Assembly (NCBI RefSeq): GCF_019957155.1
Contig: NZ_JAIPME010000001.1
Span: 1-64,000, forward strand
Reading direction: 5' to 3'
Length of the DNA stretch: 64,000 nt
Source of the DNA: Anaerococcus murdochii
Lineage (GTDB): Bacteria > Bacillota > Clostridia > Tissierellales > Peptoniphilaceae
Shown here one piece after another: positions 9,516 to 17,612 of the stretch. Every line of letters begins with the position of its first letter. Within the stretch, counting starts at the first letter, position 1. The notes under the pieces are model-generated. The model saw only the letters and a list, made by a program, of their open reading frames with translations. It ran no database searches and had not been told where the DNA came from. Position numbers and translations under genes: made by a program.

Positions 9516-9890
9516 ATGAAAGAGTTAGAAAATGTAATGAGCCAGTTGGAAAAAGAAACTAAGAAAAAAGAACAGGTAGAAAACAAAATTAAGCAACTAA
9601 GACAAAAGAAATCACAGCTAAAAAGAAAGGCGGACACGAAACGAAAAGTAGAAAAAGGAGGCGTGTTTGAGAAATTTGAAAAACAGATAACCGGAGCAGA
9701 AGAAAGTACCGACAATGATTTAATCTATGCCTTTTTAGATTATGTACTTTCCGATAATCGAAATAGAGAAAAGCTAAAAGAACTTACAGAAATTCATTTA
9801 AAAGAAAAAGAAATCTCTTTAGAAGAAAATCCAAATCTTAAAGAGGAAAATGCAAATGATGATTTTGAAGAACTGACAGAGGAAGAATAA
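9516..9890 (+). CDS. Coiled-coil relaxosome accessory candidate (DUF3847/MobC-like)
   Basis: This 124-residue, highly charged protein is predicted to be helical and coiled coil over residues 1-60, with acidic tails. Its position one gene upstream of a MobA/MobL relaxase, next to the presumed oriT, is where DUF3847 or MobC-like accessory proteins lie. Sequence similarity to the degraded DUF3847 relics later in the window is limited to the Lys/Gln-rich N-terminus. Role inferred from position. Confidence 0.55.
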   Translation: MKELENVMSQLEKETKKKEQVENKIKQLRQKKSQLKRKADTKRKVEKGGVFEKFEKQITGAEESTDNDLIYAFLDYVLSDNRNREKLKELTEIHLKEKEISLEENPNLKEENANDDFEELTEEE

Positions 9891-9924
9891 GGAAAACAGA
9901 AAATGTATTAGAAACTGAGATGGA

Positions 9925-9958
9925 GCAAAGTGAGAACATTTTAACACTTTGCTTTTTT
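9925..9958 (+). terminator. Terminator after the accessory gene
   Basis: GCAAAGTG and CACTTTGC form an 8-bp stem with a 12-nt loop, followed at once by TTTTTT. This is a classic intrinsic terminator. Confidence 0.8.
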
Positions 9959-10001
9959 GTGGATTTGAAAAATCTACAAAAAACAAAGTTCACAGGGGTC
10001 T

Positions 10002-10140
10002 AAGGGGGAGTAGCCCCCTTGAACAAATAAAAATGCTTTAGCGTTTTCGTTTCCTTAGCGGAGCTATAAGCTTTCCGCAGGAACGCAAAGCACCGTAGTC
10101 AAACGGTGTATCTTTGCGCCCTTTGAAAAAGGGAGCGAAG
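10002..10140 (+). other. oriT: Predicted origin of transfer (oriT)
   Basis: The 315-nt gap before the relaxase holds several hairpins: AAGGGGG/CCCCCTT (10002-10020), a GCGGA...TTCCGC stem near 10056-10078, and CACCG/CGGTG (10091-10108). The last is extended by CGCAAAG (10084-10090) pairing with CTTTGCG (10112-10118). Right after the CACCG hairpin comes TGCGCCCT (10115-10122), matching the nick-region core of RSF1010-type (MOB_Q) origins, where a hairpin also precedes GTGCGCCCT. The nick would fall near 10116. Sequence resemblance only, but the position fits. Confidence 0.65.
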
Positions 10141-10204
10141 ATACGACCTGAACATTAGGATAGTAAAATCCCAAAATTGAAAACAGATAAAGGAGGAAAA
10201 GACA

Positions 10205-11845
10205 ATGGAAATCAAAAGTTTGCATACCCATGTAGATATTGTGGCAAGGTCAAAAGGGCATAGCGTGATTGCAAAAGCTGCATACAATGCAAGAGATAAA
10301 TTACAAGATGAATACTATGGAAAAACACATGACTATTCTAAAAAAGAAGACCTTGTATTCTCAAAAATATTTCTGCCGGAACATATCCCGAAAGAGTTTT
10401 CAAACAGAGAATACCTATGGAATGAAGTTGAGAAAATCGAAAAAAGTAAAAATTCACAACTTGCAAGAAATCTGCTCTTTACACTTCCAAGAGAATTAAA
10501 TGAACAGGACAGAATAAAGTTAATCAGCGAATTTATAGAAGAAAACTTTACTTCTAAAGGTATGATAGCAGACTGTAATATTCATAATCCTATGGCAAGC
10601 GATCATGAAGAACAACCACACGCCCATATCCTACTTACCCTTAGAGAAATAGACAAAAAAGGGAATTGGAAACCGAAATGCAGAAAAGAATATATCCTTG
10701 ATGAAAACGGAGAAAAGATAAAACTGAAAAGTGGAAACTATAAATCAAGAAAAGTAAATTTGAACGATTGGAATGAACCTGACAAAGCAAAAGAGTGGAG
10801 AGAAAACTTTTCAAAGAAAGCAAACGAATACTTGGCAAGAAACAACATAAATAAAAGGATAGATCCACGCACCTTTAAAGAACAAGGCAGAGAAGAACTC
10901 CCGCAAATTCATTTAGGCACAAGCAGTTATCAGATGGAGAAAAAAGGCATACAGACAGAGAGAGGAAACCAAAACAGAAAAATCATCGCCTTGAATTTAG
11001 AATTTAGAAAATTAAAAGAGGAGCTATCCAAACTTACGTCTTGGATAGGCTCGTTACTTGGAAGTCTGCAAGTAAAATATGATGAATACAAACAGGAGAA
11101 AAAAGAAGAATATGAGAACAAGGCGGAACTCTTTAATCTCTATGAGTACATCAGTATTTATTATGACTTACAGGGAGAAAAAGCAAGAAAGTTAAATCCC
11201 TATGCAAGCAACAAAAAGATAGGTGCAGACCTAAGACGATTTTCCAAAGCAAGAATATATCTGAAAGGCAACAATCTTAAAACCATAGCCGACCTACAAG
11301 AAAAGATAAGCACATTACAATCCCAAAATAAGAAAATTAGTCAAGACATTAAGGCGAAAACCACAAGAATAGAAAACTTAAATAAATGCTTTGCCTATGC
11401 GGACATCATCAAGGATAACAAAAAAGTCTTTGAGGAATGGAACAGTAAATCCCTATTCAAAGACAGCTTTTACAATTCCCATAAAGATGAGATAGATAAA
11501 TATAAAAGAGCAAGGGCAATTCTTGAAAAGATAACAGGCTCATCGGCGATTAAGTCTAAAGACTGGAAAAAAGAAATCCAAACCCTTGAAGATGAAATAT
11601 CGAGACTCAACAGACAATCACAATCAATCAAAGAAGAGTACGAAAGTATCAACCATATCAAGTATGCAGTCAAGACAGTCAATGACGATTATGGCATAGA
11701 CCTAAGTATTGAAATTGACAAGGCAATCAAGAGAGGAGAAAAAGAAAGTATCATAGAAAAGATAAAAGAGTATAAGCAAGATAGTGATAGTTTTAATAAA
11801 AAAAGACAAATGACTAAAGACTATTACAAAAATCAAGAAAGATAA
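10205..11845 (+). CDS. mobL: MobA/MobL family relaxase
   Basis: This 546-residue relaxase should nick the oriT just upstream and lead conjugative transfer. The N-terminal domain (1-250) has the family pattern: HTHVDIVARSKGHS, Tyr27 in KAAYNARDKL as candidate nucleophile, and the metal-binding motif PHAHILLT near residue 138. Residues 260-540 are long coiled coils of unknown role, rich in Lys and Glu. The start follows AAAGGAGGAAAAGACA. No helicase or primase domain is seen, so another motor (the VirD4 pseudogene or a helper element) would be needed. The gene appears intact. Confidence 0.9.
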   Translation: MEIKSLHTHVDIVARSKGHSVIAKAAYNARDKLQDEYYGKTHDYSKKEDLVFSKIFLPEHIPKEFSNREYLWNEVEKIEKSKNSQLARNLLFTLPRELNEQDRIKLISEFIEENFTSKGMIADCNIHNPMASDHEEQPHAHILLTLREIDKKGNWKPKCRKEYILDENGEKIKLKSGNYKSRKVNLNDWNEPDKAKEWRENFSKKANEYLARNNINKRIDPRTFKEQGREELPQIHLGTSSYQMEKKGIQTERGNQNRKIIALNLEFRKLKEELSKLTSWIGSLLGSLQVKYDEYKQEKKEEYENKAELFNLYEYISIYYDLQGEKARKLNPYASNKKIGADLRRFSKARIYLKGNNLKTIADLQEKISTLQSQNKKISQDIKAKTTRIENLNKCFAYADIIKDNKKVFEEWNSKSLFKDSFYNSHKDEIDKYKRARAILEKITGSSAIKSKDWKKEIQTLEDEISRLNRQSQSIKEEYESINHIKYAVKTVNDDYGIDLSIEIDKAIKRGEKESIIEKIKEYKQDSDSFNKKRQMTKDYYKNQER

Positions 11846-11918
11846 GACCTGGTAAAAATATCTTATCCAAGCTATAATATGACCAAGAAAATAAAGGCAG
11901 ATCGAGGAGGTAATAGAG

Positions 11919-12092
11919 ATGAATAAAAGGCAAGAGATAATAAATGAACTCATAAAAGCAGATCAAGATGGAACATATAAAACCTACAAAAGCACAGAAG
12001 AAATAAAATCAATGAACAATGAGGAAATACAGATTATATATTCCAACATGAAAAACTATCTATCAGACAAAAGAACACACACAAACTACTAA
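11919..12092 (+). CDS. 57-residue hypothetical protein of the mobilization module
   Basis: ATG at 11919 follows a strong GAGGAGG site. The frame of 57 codons starts MNKRQEIINELIKADQDG and ends in DKRTHTNY. It is charged, helical and without a membrane segment. It lies between relaxase and pcfB in the same direction. The family is not recognised, but the ribosome site and collinearity make it likely to be translated. Confidence 0.55.
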   Translation: MNKRQEIINELIKADQDGTYKTYKSTEEIKSMNNEEIQIIYSNMKNYLSDKRTHTNY

Positions 12093-12213
12093 AGGTGGAA
12101 AAGCAAAATAAGAGCAGAAAAACAATAAAAGGTACAAAGACCTAAGAAAGATATAAAAACATCAAAATAAAGCATTCCACCACCAAGAACAATAAAATAA
12201 AAACAAGCAAAGG

Positions 12214-12243
12214 GAAGTATAGAAAAATTAAAGCCTATACTTC
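12214..12243 (+). terminator. Hairpin before pcfB
   Basis: GAAGTATAG and CTATACTTC form a 9-bp stem followed by TCTATTTTATTT. It sits 31 nt before the pcfB start codon, in the same position as the other hairpins of this region. Confidence 0.55.
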
Positions 12244-12274
12244 TCTATTTTATTTCAAACAAAGGAGAGAAAAC

Positions 12275-12802
12275 ATGATAAACGAAGAAATAAGCAAAGA
12301 AGCAGGTCAAGCAGCACAAACCATAATAACATACACAATAAAGGCAGCAAAAGAATCAATCAATCTTGAAAAAGAAATAAGAAAAAAGATGAATGATACC
12401 TTAGAAAAAGCAAATGGAAACTTAAAAAGTCTTATGGGAGATAAAATGAAAATAAAAGACTTATATAAAAAAGGACAACTAGAAAATATAAGCATAGATC
12501 AAAGCGACCTCAAAGACTTAAAAAAAGAACTAAACAAACTTGGAGTAAGTTTTTCAGTAATGAAAAACAAAGAAACTAAAAACTATGAAGTATTTTTCCA
12601 AGCCAAAGACATAAAAGTAATGGAATATGCCTTTAAGCAAGTCATAGCAAAAGAAAATAAAAAAGAAAAAGAAAGTATCCTAAAACAAATAAAGAAATAC
12701 AAAGACCTATCCAAGAACAAGGATAAGACAAAAGAGAAAGTCAAAAGAAAAGTAAAAGAAAAAGTAAAACCAAACAAAAAAGATATGACCAGAGAAATCT
12801 AA
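12275..12802 (+). CDS. pcfB: PcfB-like conjugation protein (DUF3801)
   Basis: This 175-residue protein has the PcfB/DUF3801 pattern: helical N-terminus, a conserved core around IDQSDLKDLKKELNKLGVSF and EVFFQAKDIKVMEYAFKQ, and a very basic Lys-rich tail. PcfB proteins of Tn1549-like elements and pCF10 act with the VirD4 coupling protein at the membrane. Here the coupling gene follows at 13989 but has lost its 5' half. The ribosome site is AAAGGAGAG. Confidence 0.75.
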   Translation: MINEEISKEAGQAAQTIITYTIKAAKESINLEKEIRKKMNDTLEKANGNLKSLMGDKMKIKDLYKKGQLENISIDQSDLKDLKKELNKLGVSFSVMKNKETKNYEVFFQAKDIKVMEYAFKQVIAKENKKEKESILKQIKKYKDLSKNKDKTKEKVKRKVKEKVKPNKKDMTREI

Positions 12803-12846
12803 GGGAGTAACGAAAAGTTACACCCTTAAATAACTATAATAACAAG

Positions 12847-12899
12847 ACTTCCGAAAATCGGAAATCAAGAATTTTGATTATCGAAAATCAAGAAAGGAG
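12847..12899. repeat. Inverted and direct repeats upstream of the replisome organizer
   Basis: The segment holds the palindrome TTCCGAAAATCGGAA and two copies of CGAAAATC, each followed a few bases later by ATCAAGAA-like sequence. A hairpin with one mismatch (12801-12827) lies just upstream. The location suits an operator or iteron set for the following initiator gene. Confidence 0.45.
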
Positions 12900-12904
12900 C
12901 AGAT

Positions 12905-13633
12905 ATGGCAACAAACAAAAGATATTATTGGATAAAATTAAAAGAAGAATTTTTCACAGACAAAAGGATAAAAAGATTAAGGAAAATATCTGGAGGAGAT
13001 ACCTACACGATAATCTACCTTAAACTTCTACTACTAAGCCTAAAAGATGAGGGCAAACTCTATTATGACGGAGTAGAAAGTGATTTTATAAAAGAGTTAG
13101 CACTAACCATAGATGAAACAGGCGATGATGTAATGGTTACAGTAAATTATTTAATCAATCAAGGCTTATTAGAAGTTGTAACAGAAAATGATGAATACTA
13201 CCTAACTGAAATACCAAACTTAATCGGATCAGAAACAGCATGGGCAGAGAAAAAAAGAAGATACAGACAAAATAAACAGAGGACATTGTCCTTAATGAGT
13301 CCAACCCATGTCCGACAAGAGATAGAGATAGAGAAAGATATAGAGATAGATAAAGAGAGAGAGGGAGAGATAGATAAAAAGTCCACCCCCATCTTTTATG
13401 GAGAATACAAAAATGTAAGGCTAAGCAAAGAAGAATATAAAAATCTAAAAGAAAAATTAAACTCACACACAGAAATAATGATAAATAAACTATCCAGATA
13501 CATGGAAAGCAGTGGTAAGACCTATCAAAACCACTATGCGACAATCTTAAAATGGTATGAAGAAGACAAAGAAAAACTAAGACATCAAGGAGGAAATAAA
13601 AAAATGAACTATGACGTAGGCGAATCTTTATAG
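12905..13633 (+). CDS. Replisome organizer (phage_rep_org_N type) of the mobile element
   Basis: This 242-residue protein has an N-terminal winged-helix replisome-organizer domain (1-115): NKRYYWIKLKEEFF, GGDTYTIIYLKLLLLS and LIGSETAWAEKKRRYR. A low-complexity linker near 135-160 is encoded by a GA-rich tandem repeat (13319-13380), and the rest is a DnaD-like C-terminal region. Such proteins bind an origin and load helicase. The prophage gene at 62152 is a clear homologue. A rep gene on an integrative element suggests replication after excision. Confidence 0.85.
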   Translation: MATNKRYYWIKLKEEFFTDKRIKRLRKISGGDTYTIIYLKLLLLSLKDEGKLYYDGVESDFIKELALTIDETGDDVMVTVNYLINQGLLEVVTENDEYYLTEIPNLIGSETAWAEKKRRYRQNKQRTLSLMSPTHVRQEIEIEKDIEIDKEREGEIDKKSTPIFYGEYKNVRLSKEEYKNLKEKLNSHTEIMINKLSRYMESSGKTYQNHYATILKWYEEDKEKLRHQGGNKKMNYDVGESL

Positions 13634-13731
13634 ATAAAAAGAGGTGGAAAGCCACTATTAAAGACTTTAAGTCTAAAAAGGTATCAAAGTATGCCAGATA
13701 TAATAAAAATATAAATATGACACTTTAAAGG

Positions 13732-13763
13732 CGATTAGAAAATTAAAAATCTAATCGTCTTTT
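13732..13763 (+). terminator. Attenuator-like hairpin before tnpW
   Basis: CGATTAGA (13732-13739) pairs with TCTAATCG (13750-13757), followed by a T run. It ends about 29 nt before the next start codon. The stem belongs to a family shared by several hairpins in this region. Confidence 0.65.
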
Positions 13764-13791
13764 TTATCGAAACAAACAGGAGGAAAAATAT

Positions 13792-13977
13792 ATGCACGAA
13801 AATAAAAATGAACAGAATACGGGAACAAAAACCATAAAGAAAATTGGTAAAGCAACCTATGAGGTTGTTGTTCACTTTAATGAAAATGCAACGGAAACAA
13901 TGCAAGACAAATTAAAACGCATAATGATTAGAGAAATGGAGAGAGAAAAACATCAAAAAGTCGATAAAAATGATTAG
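13792..13977 (+). CDS. TnpW-like small transposon-encoded protein
   Basis: This 61-residue protein has the TnpW core KKIGKATYEVVVHFNENA followed by an amphipathic C-terminal helix. TnpW-type proteins are common small proteins of clostridial integrative elements, with unproven function. A strong AGGAGG site precedes the start. It lies directly before the deletion joint of the VirD4 gene. Confidence 0.7.
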   Translation: MHENKNEQNTGTKTIKKIGKATYEVVVHFNENATETMQDKLKRIMIREMEREKHQKVDKND

Positions 13978-13988
13978 AAAGTCCTTGA

Positions 13989-14804
13989 CAAGTTGTTACA
14001 GGAAAAACTGCTAAGTCAATTCTAATATCTTGTGGAGCAAGACTTGCACCTTTTGATATAAGAGAGCTTAGAGAACTAATGAGCGAAGATGAACTAGAAC
14101 TCGATAAAATTGGAGATAGAAAAACTGCCTTGTTTGTAATAATATCAGATACAGATGATACATTTAATTTTGTAGTTTCAATAATGTATTCTCAATTATT
14201 TAATCTACTATGTGATAAGGCAGATGATGTGTATGGTGGAAGACTTCCAGTTCATGTTAGGTGTCTACTTGATGAGTTTGCAAATATTGGTTTGATTCCT
14301 AAATTTGAAAAACTGATTGCGACAATTCGTTCAAGAGAAATATCAGCAAGCATAATACTGCAAGCACAATCTCAATTAAAAGCAATTTATAAAGACCATG
14401 CAGATACAATAGTTGGTAACTGTGACTCAACACTCTTTCTAGGAGGAAAAGAAAAAACAACAGTAAAAGAGTTATCTGAAACCTTAGGAAAAGAAACCAT
14501 AGACCTATATAACACATCAGAAACAAGATCAAATCAAAAATCTTTTGGTCTAAATTACCAAAAAACTGGCAAGGAACTTATGAGCCAAGATGAAATAACT
14601 GTAATGGATGGTGGAAAGTGCATATACCAGCTAAGAGGAGTAAGACCTTTCTTGTCTGATAAATTTGATATTACAAAGCATAAGAATTACAAGTTGTTGG
14701 AAGATTATGATAAGAAAAACTTGTTTGATGTTGAAGAGTATCTAACAAATAGAGATAAGGTAAAGTTAAAATCTAGTTATAAAATAAATAGGTTAAACAT
14801 TTGA
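13989..14804 (+). pseudogene. traG: VirD4/TraG coupling protein, 5' half deleted
   Basis: The open frame after the stop at 13986 reads VTGKTAKSILISCGARLAPF and continues through LLDEFANIGLIPKFEKLIAT (Walker B region), ISASIILQAQSQL and the C-terminal end, about 270 residues. Full VirD4/TraG ATPases of this type have roughly 600 residues, so the membrane segment and Walker A are lost. A start at 14079 (MSEDELELD) is possible but would not give a working coupling protein. The deletion joins TnpW directly to mid-gene. Confidence 0.85.
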
Positions 14805-14822
14805 GTATATGGAGAAAGCAAA

Positions 14823-15098
14823 ATGTGTGAAAATAGAAAATCATCTTTAATTATATTAAATATAAATAGTGAGCAGTTTATTTTGGAAAGTGATACAGAA
14901 CTCACTATGGATAAGAAAAATTATATTGAAGCAATATGTGAGACAATGTACGATGAAAGCAATGAATGGTATGAAGATATATATGATATGTCTCCATATG
15001 ATATAGCTGAGCTATTTGAAAAAACAGTAAAGGACGAAGTAGGAATAACTGTTACATTTAAAGCGATAGACCTTGAAGTATCGATTTTAGAAGACTAG
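14823..15098 (+). CDS. Hypothetical acidic protein
   Basis: This 91-residue protein starts MCENRKSSLIILNINSEQ and is strongly acidic, with no membrane segment. A weak GGAGA site lies 9 nt upstream. It follows the traG remnant and precedes a SAP-domain gene. I do not recognise the family. The position suggests cargo between two traG copies. Confidence 0.6.
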   Translation: MCENRKSSLIILNINSEQFILESDTELTMDKKNYIEAICETMYDESNEWYEDIYDMSPYDIAELFEKTVKDEVGITVTFKAIDLEVSILED

Positions 15099-15108
15099 AA
15101 ATATTGAA

Positions 15109-15186
15109 ATGGATGAATATTGGTCTGATGATGGATTAGCACCAGAATGGCGTAAGAAAATGAAAATTGGGAAAAGAATTAGGTAA
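15109..15186 (+). CDS. 25-residue ORF, possibly a gene fragment
   Basis: ATG at 15109 opens MDEYWSDDGLAPEWRKKMKI and ends at 15186. There is no good ribosome site. It may be the tail of a lost gene. Confidence 0.25.
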   Translation: MDEYWSDDGLAPEWRKKMKIGKRIR

Positions 15187-15208
15187 ATTAGTTTAAGGAG
15201 ATAAAATA

Positions 15209-15826
15209 TTGATAGAAAGTAGACCTGAGTTTGATAAAATCACATCGTTTGATGAGTTTAATAAATACTATTGGTATCGTGAAGAACTTTCACAGATATG
15301 CAAGTCATTAGGATTAGAATACAGAGGTACAAAACAGGAACTCAATTATATTATTGAACAGTACTTTAAGGGTGATTTGATTAAAAAGTCATCAATAAAA
15401 AATGAAAAGAAACAAGTAGAAACTATTACCTTAGATACTCCATTACTTGAATGCGGGTTCTCCTTTAACACACATTTCAGAGAGTATTTCTCAATTTTAA
15501 CAGATGTTTCGCCATTTAAATTTACTGCTGATATGGCTACTGCTTGGAGAAAAGTAAAAAGAGAAAATGATTTGAGTTTTACAATTCAAGATATGCTCAA
15601 AGTTTATTATGGAAAATCAGATTATGCTAAGTATGATAATTCGGTTTGTCAATGGAATCAATTTTTAAAGGATTTCTGTGCAGATGAAAATAGTTACAAC
15701 TACTCGAATAAATTAAAAGTAGCCTCCATTCTTTGGAAAGAAGTTAGAGATTCAAAAAACAAAAAAGTTTATTCACGAGAACTTATAAAAAAATATGAGG
15801 ATAAAATAGAAGACTATCACAAGTAA
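15209..15826 (+). CDS. SAP-domain protein
   Basis: This 205-residue protein starts at TTG 15209, supported by AAGGAG eight bases upstream. Residues about 10-58 form a SAP-like helix-extended-loop-helix (CKSLGLEYRGTKQELNYIIE), a DNA-binding module. The C-terminal part, from about 75, resembles proteins annotated as SAP plus DUF6434 in Firmicutes. Function is unknown; DNA binding is inferred. It lies between the two traG remnants. Confidence 0.65.
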   Translation: MIESRPEFDKITSFDEFNKYYWYREELSQICKSLGLEYRGTKQELNYIIEQYFKGDLIKKSSIKNEKKQVETITLDTPLLECGFSFNTHFREYFSILTDVSPFKFTADMATAWRKVKRENDLSFTIQDMLKVYYGKSDYAKYDNSVCQWNQFLKDFCADENSYNYSNKLKVASILWKEVRDSKNKKVYSRELIKKYEDKIEDYHK

Positions 15827-15900
15827 ACAGAAACTATTTTTTTGAATGAAAAAAATTAATACAGATAGATGTTAGGCGATAGAAATTAAAAATTCTCAAG

Positions 15901-16249
15901 GTAAATATCAGTAAGCACAATCTTAATTAAAAGCAATCTATAAAGACCATGTAGATACAATAGTTGGTAACTGTGATTCCACACTCTTTTTAAGGGGAAA
16001 AGAAACTATAGACCTATATAACACATCGGAAACAAGATCAAATCAAAAATCTTTTGGTATAAATTACCAAAAAACTGGTAAGGAACTTATGAGTCAAGAT
16101 GAAATAATTGTAATGGATGGTGGTAAGTGTATATACCAGCTAAGAGGAGTAAGACCTTTCTTGTCTGATAAATTTGATATTACAAAGCATAAGAATTACA
16201 AGTTGTTGGAAGATTATGATAAGAGAAACTTATTTGATGTGGAAGAGTA
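15901..16249 (+). pseudogene. Second, partial and degraded traG 3' copy
   Basis: The stretch is nearly identical to the traG 3' part around 14335-14748, for example TGATATTACAAAGCATAAGA in both. It has two internal deletions (about 14 and about 45 nt) and stops in frame. Just before it, a hairpin arm (GCGATAGAAATTAAAAATTCT region, 15876-15895) is cut off, marking the joint. The copy is a relic of recombination between related elements. Confidence 0.85.
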
Positions 16250-16389
16250 ATTTAAAGCAAAAAGCTAGGACTGAATTAAATGGAAATACAGTGATTACAA
16301 GATTGTAATATTTACTGTTATAACTACACGGCCGAGGGTTTATTTAATATAATAGAGCTATATAAGTTAGAATTTATGAGGGTGTTTTT

Positions 16390-16710
16390 ATGGAAAAATT
16401 TAGAAAAATGTTAATATATTTGATTATAATCATTCTTGCATTTTATCTAGCGCCATTTCTTATTATAGATACTGGAAGTGGTATGTTCATTTTATTAATT
16501 GCAATTCCAATTATATGCTTAATTGTTTCATTGATTTATGGAATGAAAAATTCGTTTAATTGGTTATTTTCTTTGTTTGTTATGTTGTTATTTATACCGA
16601 CTATATTTATCTTTTACAACGATAGTGCAGCTATTTATATATTGGCATATGGGATAATTTCAGTAATTGGTAACTTTATAGGAAGCTTGCTTTTTGAGAA
16701 AAATCAATAG
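16390..16710 (+). CDS. Small integral membrane protein
   Basis: This 106-residue, very hydrophobic protein has four likely transmembrane helices (about 8-28, 33-52, 57-76 and 80-100) and a short polar tail. It starts after GAGGGTG. Family not recognised. It stands alone between the traG relic and the SSB module, with an attenuator-like hairpin downstream. Confidence 0.6.
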   Translation: MEKFRKMLIYLIIIILAFYLAPFLIIDTGSGMFILLIAIPIICLIVSLIYGMKNSFNWLFSLFVMLLFIPTIFIFYNDSAAIYILAYGIISVIGNFIGSLLFEKNQ

Positions 16711-16769
16711 ATTAAAAATTTCCAGCTTGCAGAGTCAAACAATTAAATAAACGTTCAATAAACACAATA

Positions 16770-16809
16770 GATGATAGAAAAGCGTAAAGTTATTCTATCG
16801 TCTTTTTTT
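16770..16809 (+). terminator. Hairpin terminator
   Basis: GATGATAGAA (16770-16779) pairs with TTCTATCGTC (16793-16802), with one G-U, then seven T residues. It precedes a 16-codon leader ORF. Confidence 0.7.
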
Positions 16810-16832
16810 ATACTCAAAATTAGGAGGTTTAA

Positions 16833-16883
16833 ATGGTAAGGATAAGAAGTCCCACAAAACAATTTAATATATTAGACATTTAG
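16833..16883 (+). CDS. 16-residue leader-peptide candidate before ssb
   Basis: AGGAGGTTTAA precedes ATG 16833. The frame MVRIRSPTKQFNILDI ends at TAG 16881-16883, whose last base is the first base of the terminator stem. This is the geometry of a translating-ribosome attenuator: a ribosome at the stop would cover the 5' arm and let transcription pass. Inferred; the peptide has no known homologue to me. Confidence 0.5.
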   Translation: MVRIRSPTKQFNILDI

Positions 16884-16913
16884 CGATTGAAATATAAGTT
16901 CAGTCGCTTTTTT
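16883..16913 (+). terminator. Attenuator-like terminator before ssb
   Basis: GCGATTGAA (16883-16891) pairs with TTCAGTCGC (16899-16907), with one G-U, followed by TTTTTT. The ssb start codon lies 34 nt downstream. Confidence 0.7.
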
Positions 16914-16946
16914 AATTGAAATTTTTAGATTAAGGAGAAGAAATCA

Positions 16947-17258
16947 ATGGATAGAGAAATGATAAATATTAATGCAAATTTAGTTAAGGAAGCTGAATTT
17001 TCAGAATTTGAAAAGGATGGAGAAAATGTTCAAGTAGCAAATTTTGCTCTTGTTAAAAATTATGGAAAGGGCAAAGAATATACAAATTGCTCAGTATATG
17101 GAGAAAAGGTAGAAATTGTAAAAGAATTTGAAAAAGGAGATCTAATCCATGTCTTTGGATATTTCAAAGAAAATAAAAAAGGAGATAAGGTCTACAAGAA
17201 TTTTATAGTTAAATCACTAAACAAAATAGAAAATAAGAAAGAAAACGAGGAGGAATAA
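16947..17258 (+). CDS. Short SSB-like OB-fold protein
   Basis: This 103-residue protein has an SSB-type OB fold: NANLVKEAEFSEF, VANFALVKNY, TNCSVYGEKVEIVKEFEKGD and IHVFGYFKENK. It is shorter than chromosomal SSB and lacks the DDDIPF tail. Small SSBs of this kind accompany conjugative elements and coat transferred single strands. It ends 1 nt before the Maff2 start. Confidence 0.7.
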   Translation: MDREMININANLVKEAEFSEFEKDGENVQVANFALVKNYGKGKEYTNCSVYGEKVEIVKEFEKGDLIHVFGYFKENKKGDKVYKNFIVKSLNKIENKKENEEE

Positions 17259-17259
17259 T

Positions 17260-17418
17260 ATGGAATTTTTTACAGCTGGAGTTGGAGTTTTAAAGACACT
17301 TGTAACTGCAATTGGTGCAGGTTTAGGAGCATGGGGAGTTATTAACTTGATGGAAGGTTATGGTAATGATAACCCTGGTGCTAAATCTCAAGGTATTAAG
17401 CAATTTATGGCAAAATAA
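17260..17418 (+). pseudogene. Maff2-family small membrane protein, C-terminally truncated
   Basis: The 52-codon frame starts MEFFTAGVGVLKTLVTAIGA, the conserved Maff2 N-terminus with one membrane helix and the GYGNDNPGAKSQGIKQ stretch. Complete Maff2 proteins have a second hydrophobic helix that is missing here. The frame ends in AAATAAGGACGG, exactly where a 107-bp direct repeat begins, so a recombination scar cut the gene. Maff2 lies among transfer genes in Tn1549-like elements. Confidence 0.75.
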
Positions 17419-17523
17419 GGACGGAATAACACAACAAATTTTCTAAAACAAATCACTAAATTAATGTAAAATTGAATGAAATCAATATCTATGCTATAAT
17501 TAAATAAATCTAATAAAGAGAAG
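17417..17523 (+). repeat. Direct repeat, copy 1 (107 bp), with promoter
   Basis: This copy is about 85-90% identical by eye to 18659-18765. It contains TTGAAT (17472-17477), a 17-bp spacer and TATAAT (17495-17500), with TG before the -10. The repeat begins at the Maff2 stop codon. Confidence 0.75.
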
Positions 17524-17612
17524 ATGAAGCTGCTACCGCGGCAGGTACAGCCATTGTTGAAGTTACTGCATTGACCTTGCAATAGATAATTGTCAGAGTG
17601 TTTGGAGGCTTT

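Noticed and set aside
9353..9715. 120-codon minus-strand frame across the sigma-like and coiled-coil genes
   Set aside because: It spans two plus-strand genes and a terminator and has no initiation signal.
13319..13380. GA-rich tandem repeat as a stand-alone repeat locus
   Set aside because: It is in frame inside the replisome organizer and codes for its charged linker; treated as part of that gene.
13155..13655. 166-codon minus-strand frame opposite the replisome organizer
   Set aside because: Composition is the reverse of a Lys/Glu-rich gene (Leu/Phe/Ser-rich), with no ribosome site.
13690..13713. Seven-codon leader (MPDIIKI) before the tnpW hairpin
   Set aside because: The ribosome site is weak and spacing poor; not enough to call it, unlike the leader at 16833.
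17522..17583. Short frame DEAATAAGTAIVEVTA after repeat copy 1
   Set aside because: It looks like the tail of a lost gene but is too short to assign; left unannotated.
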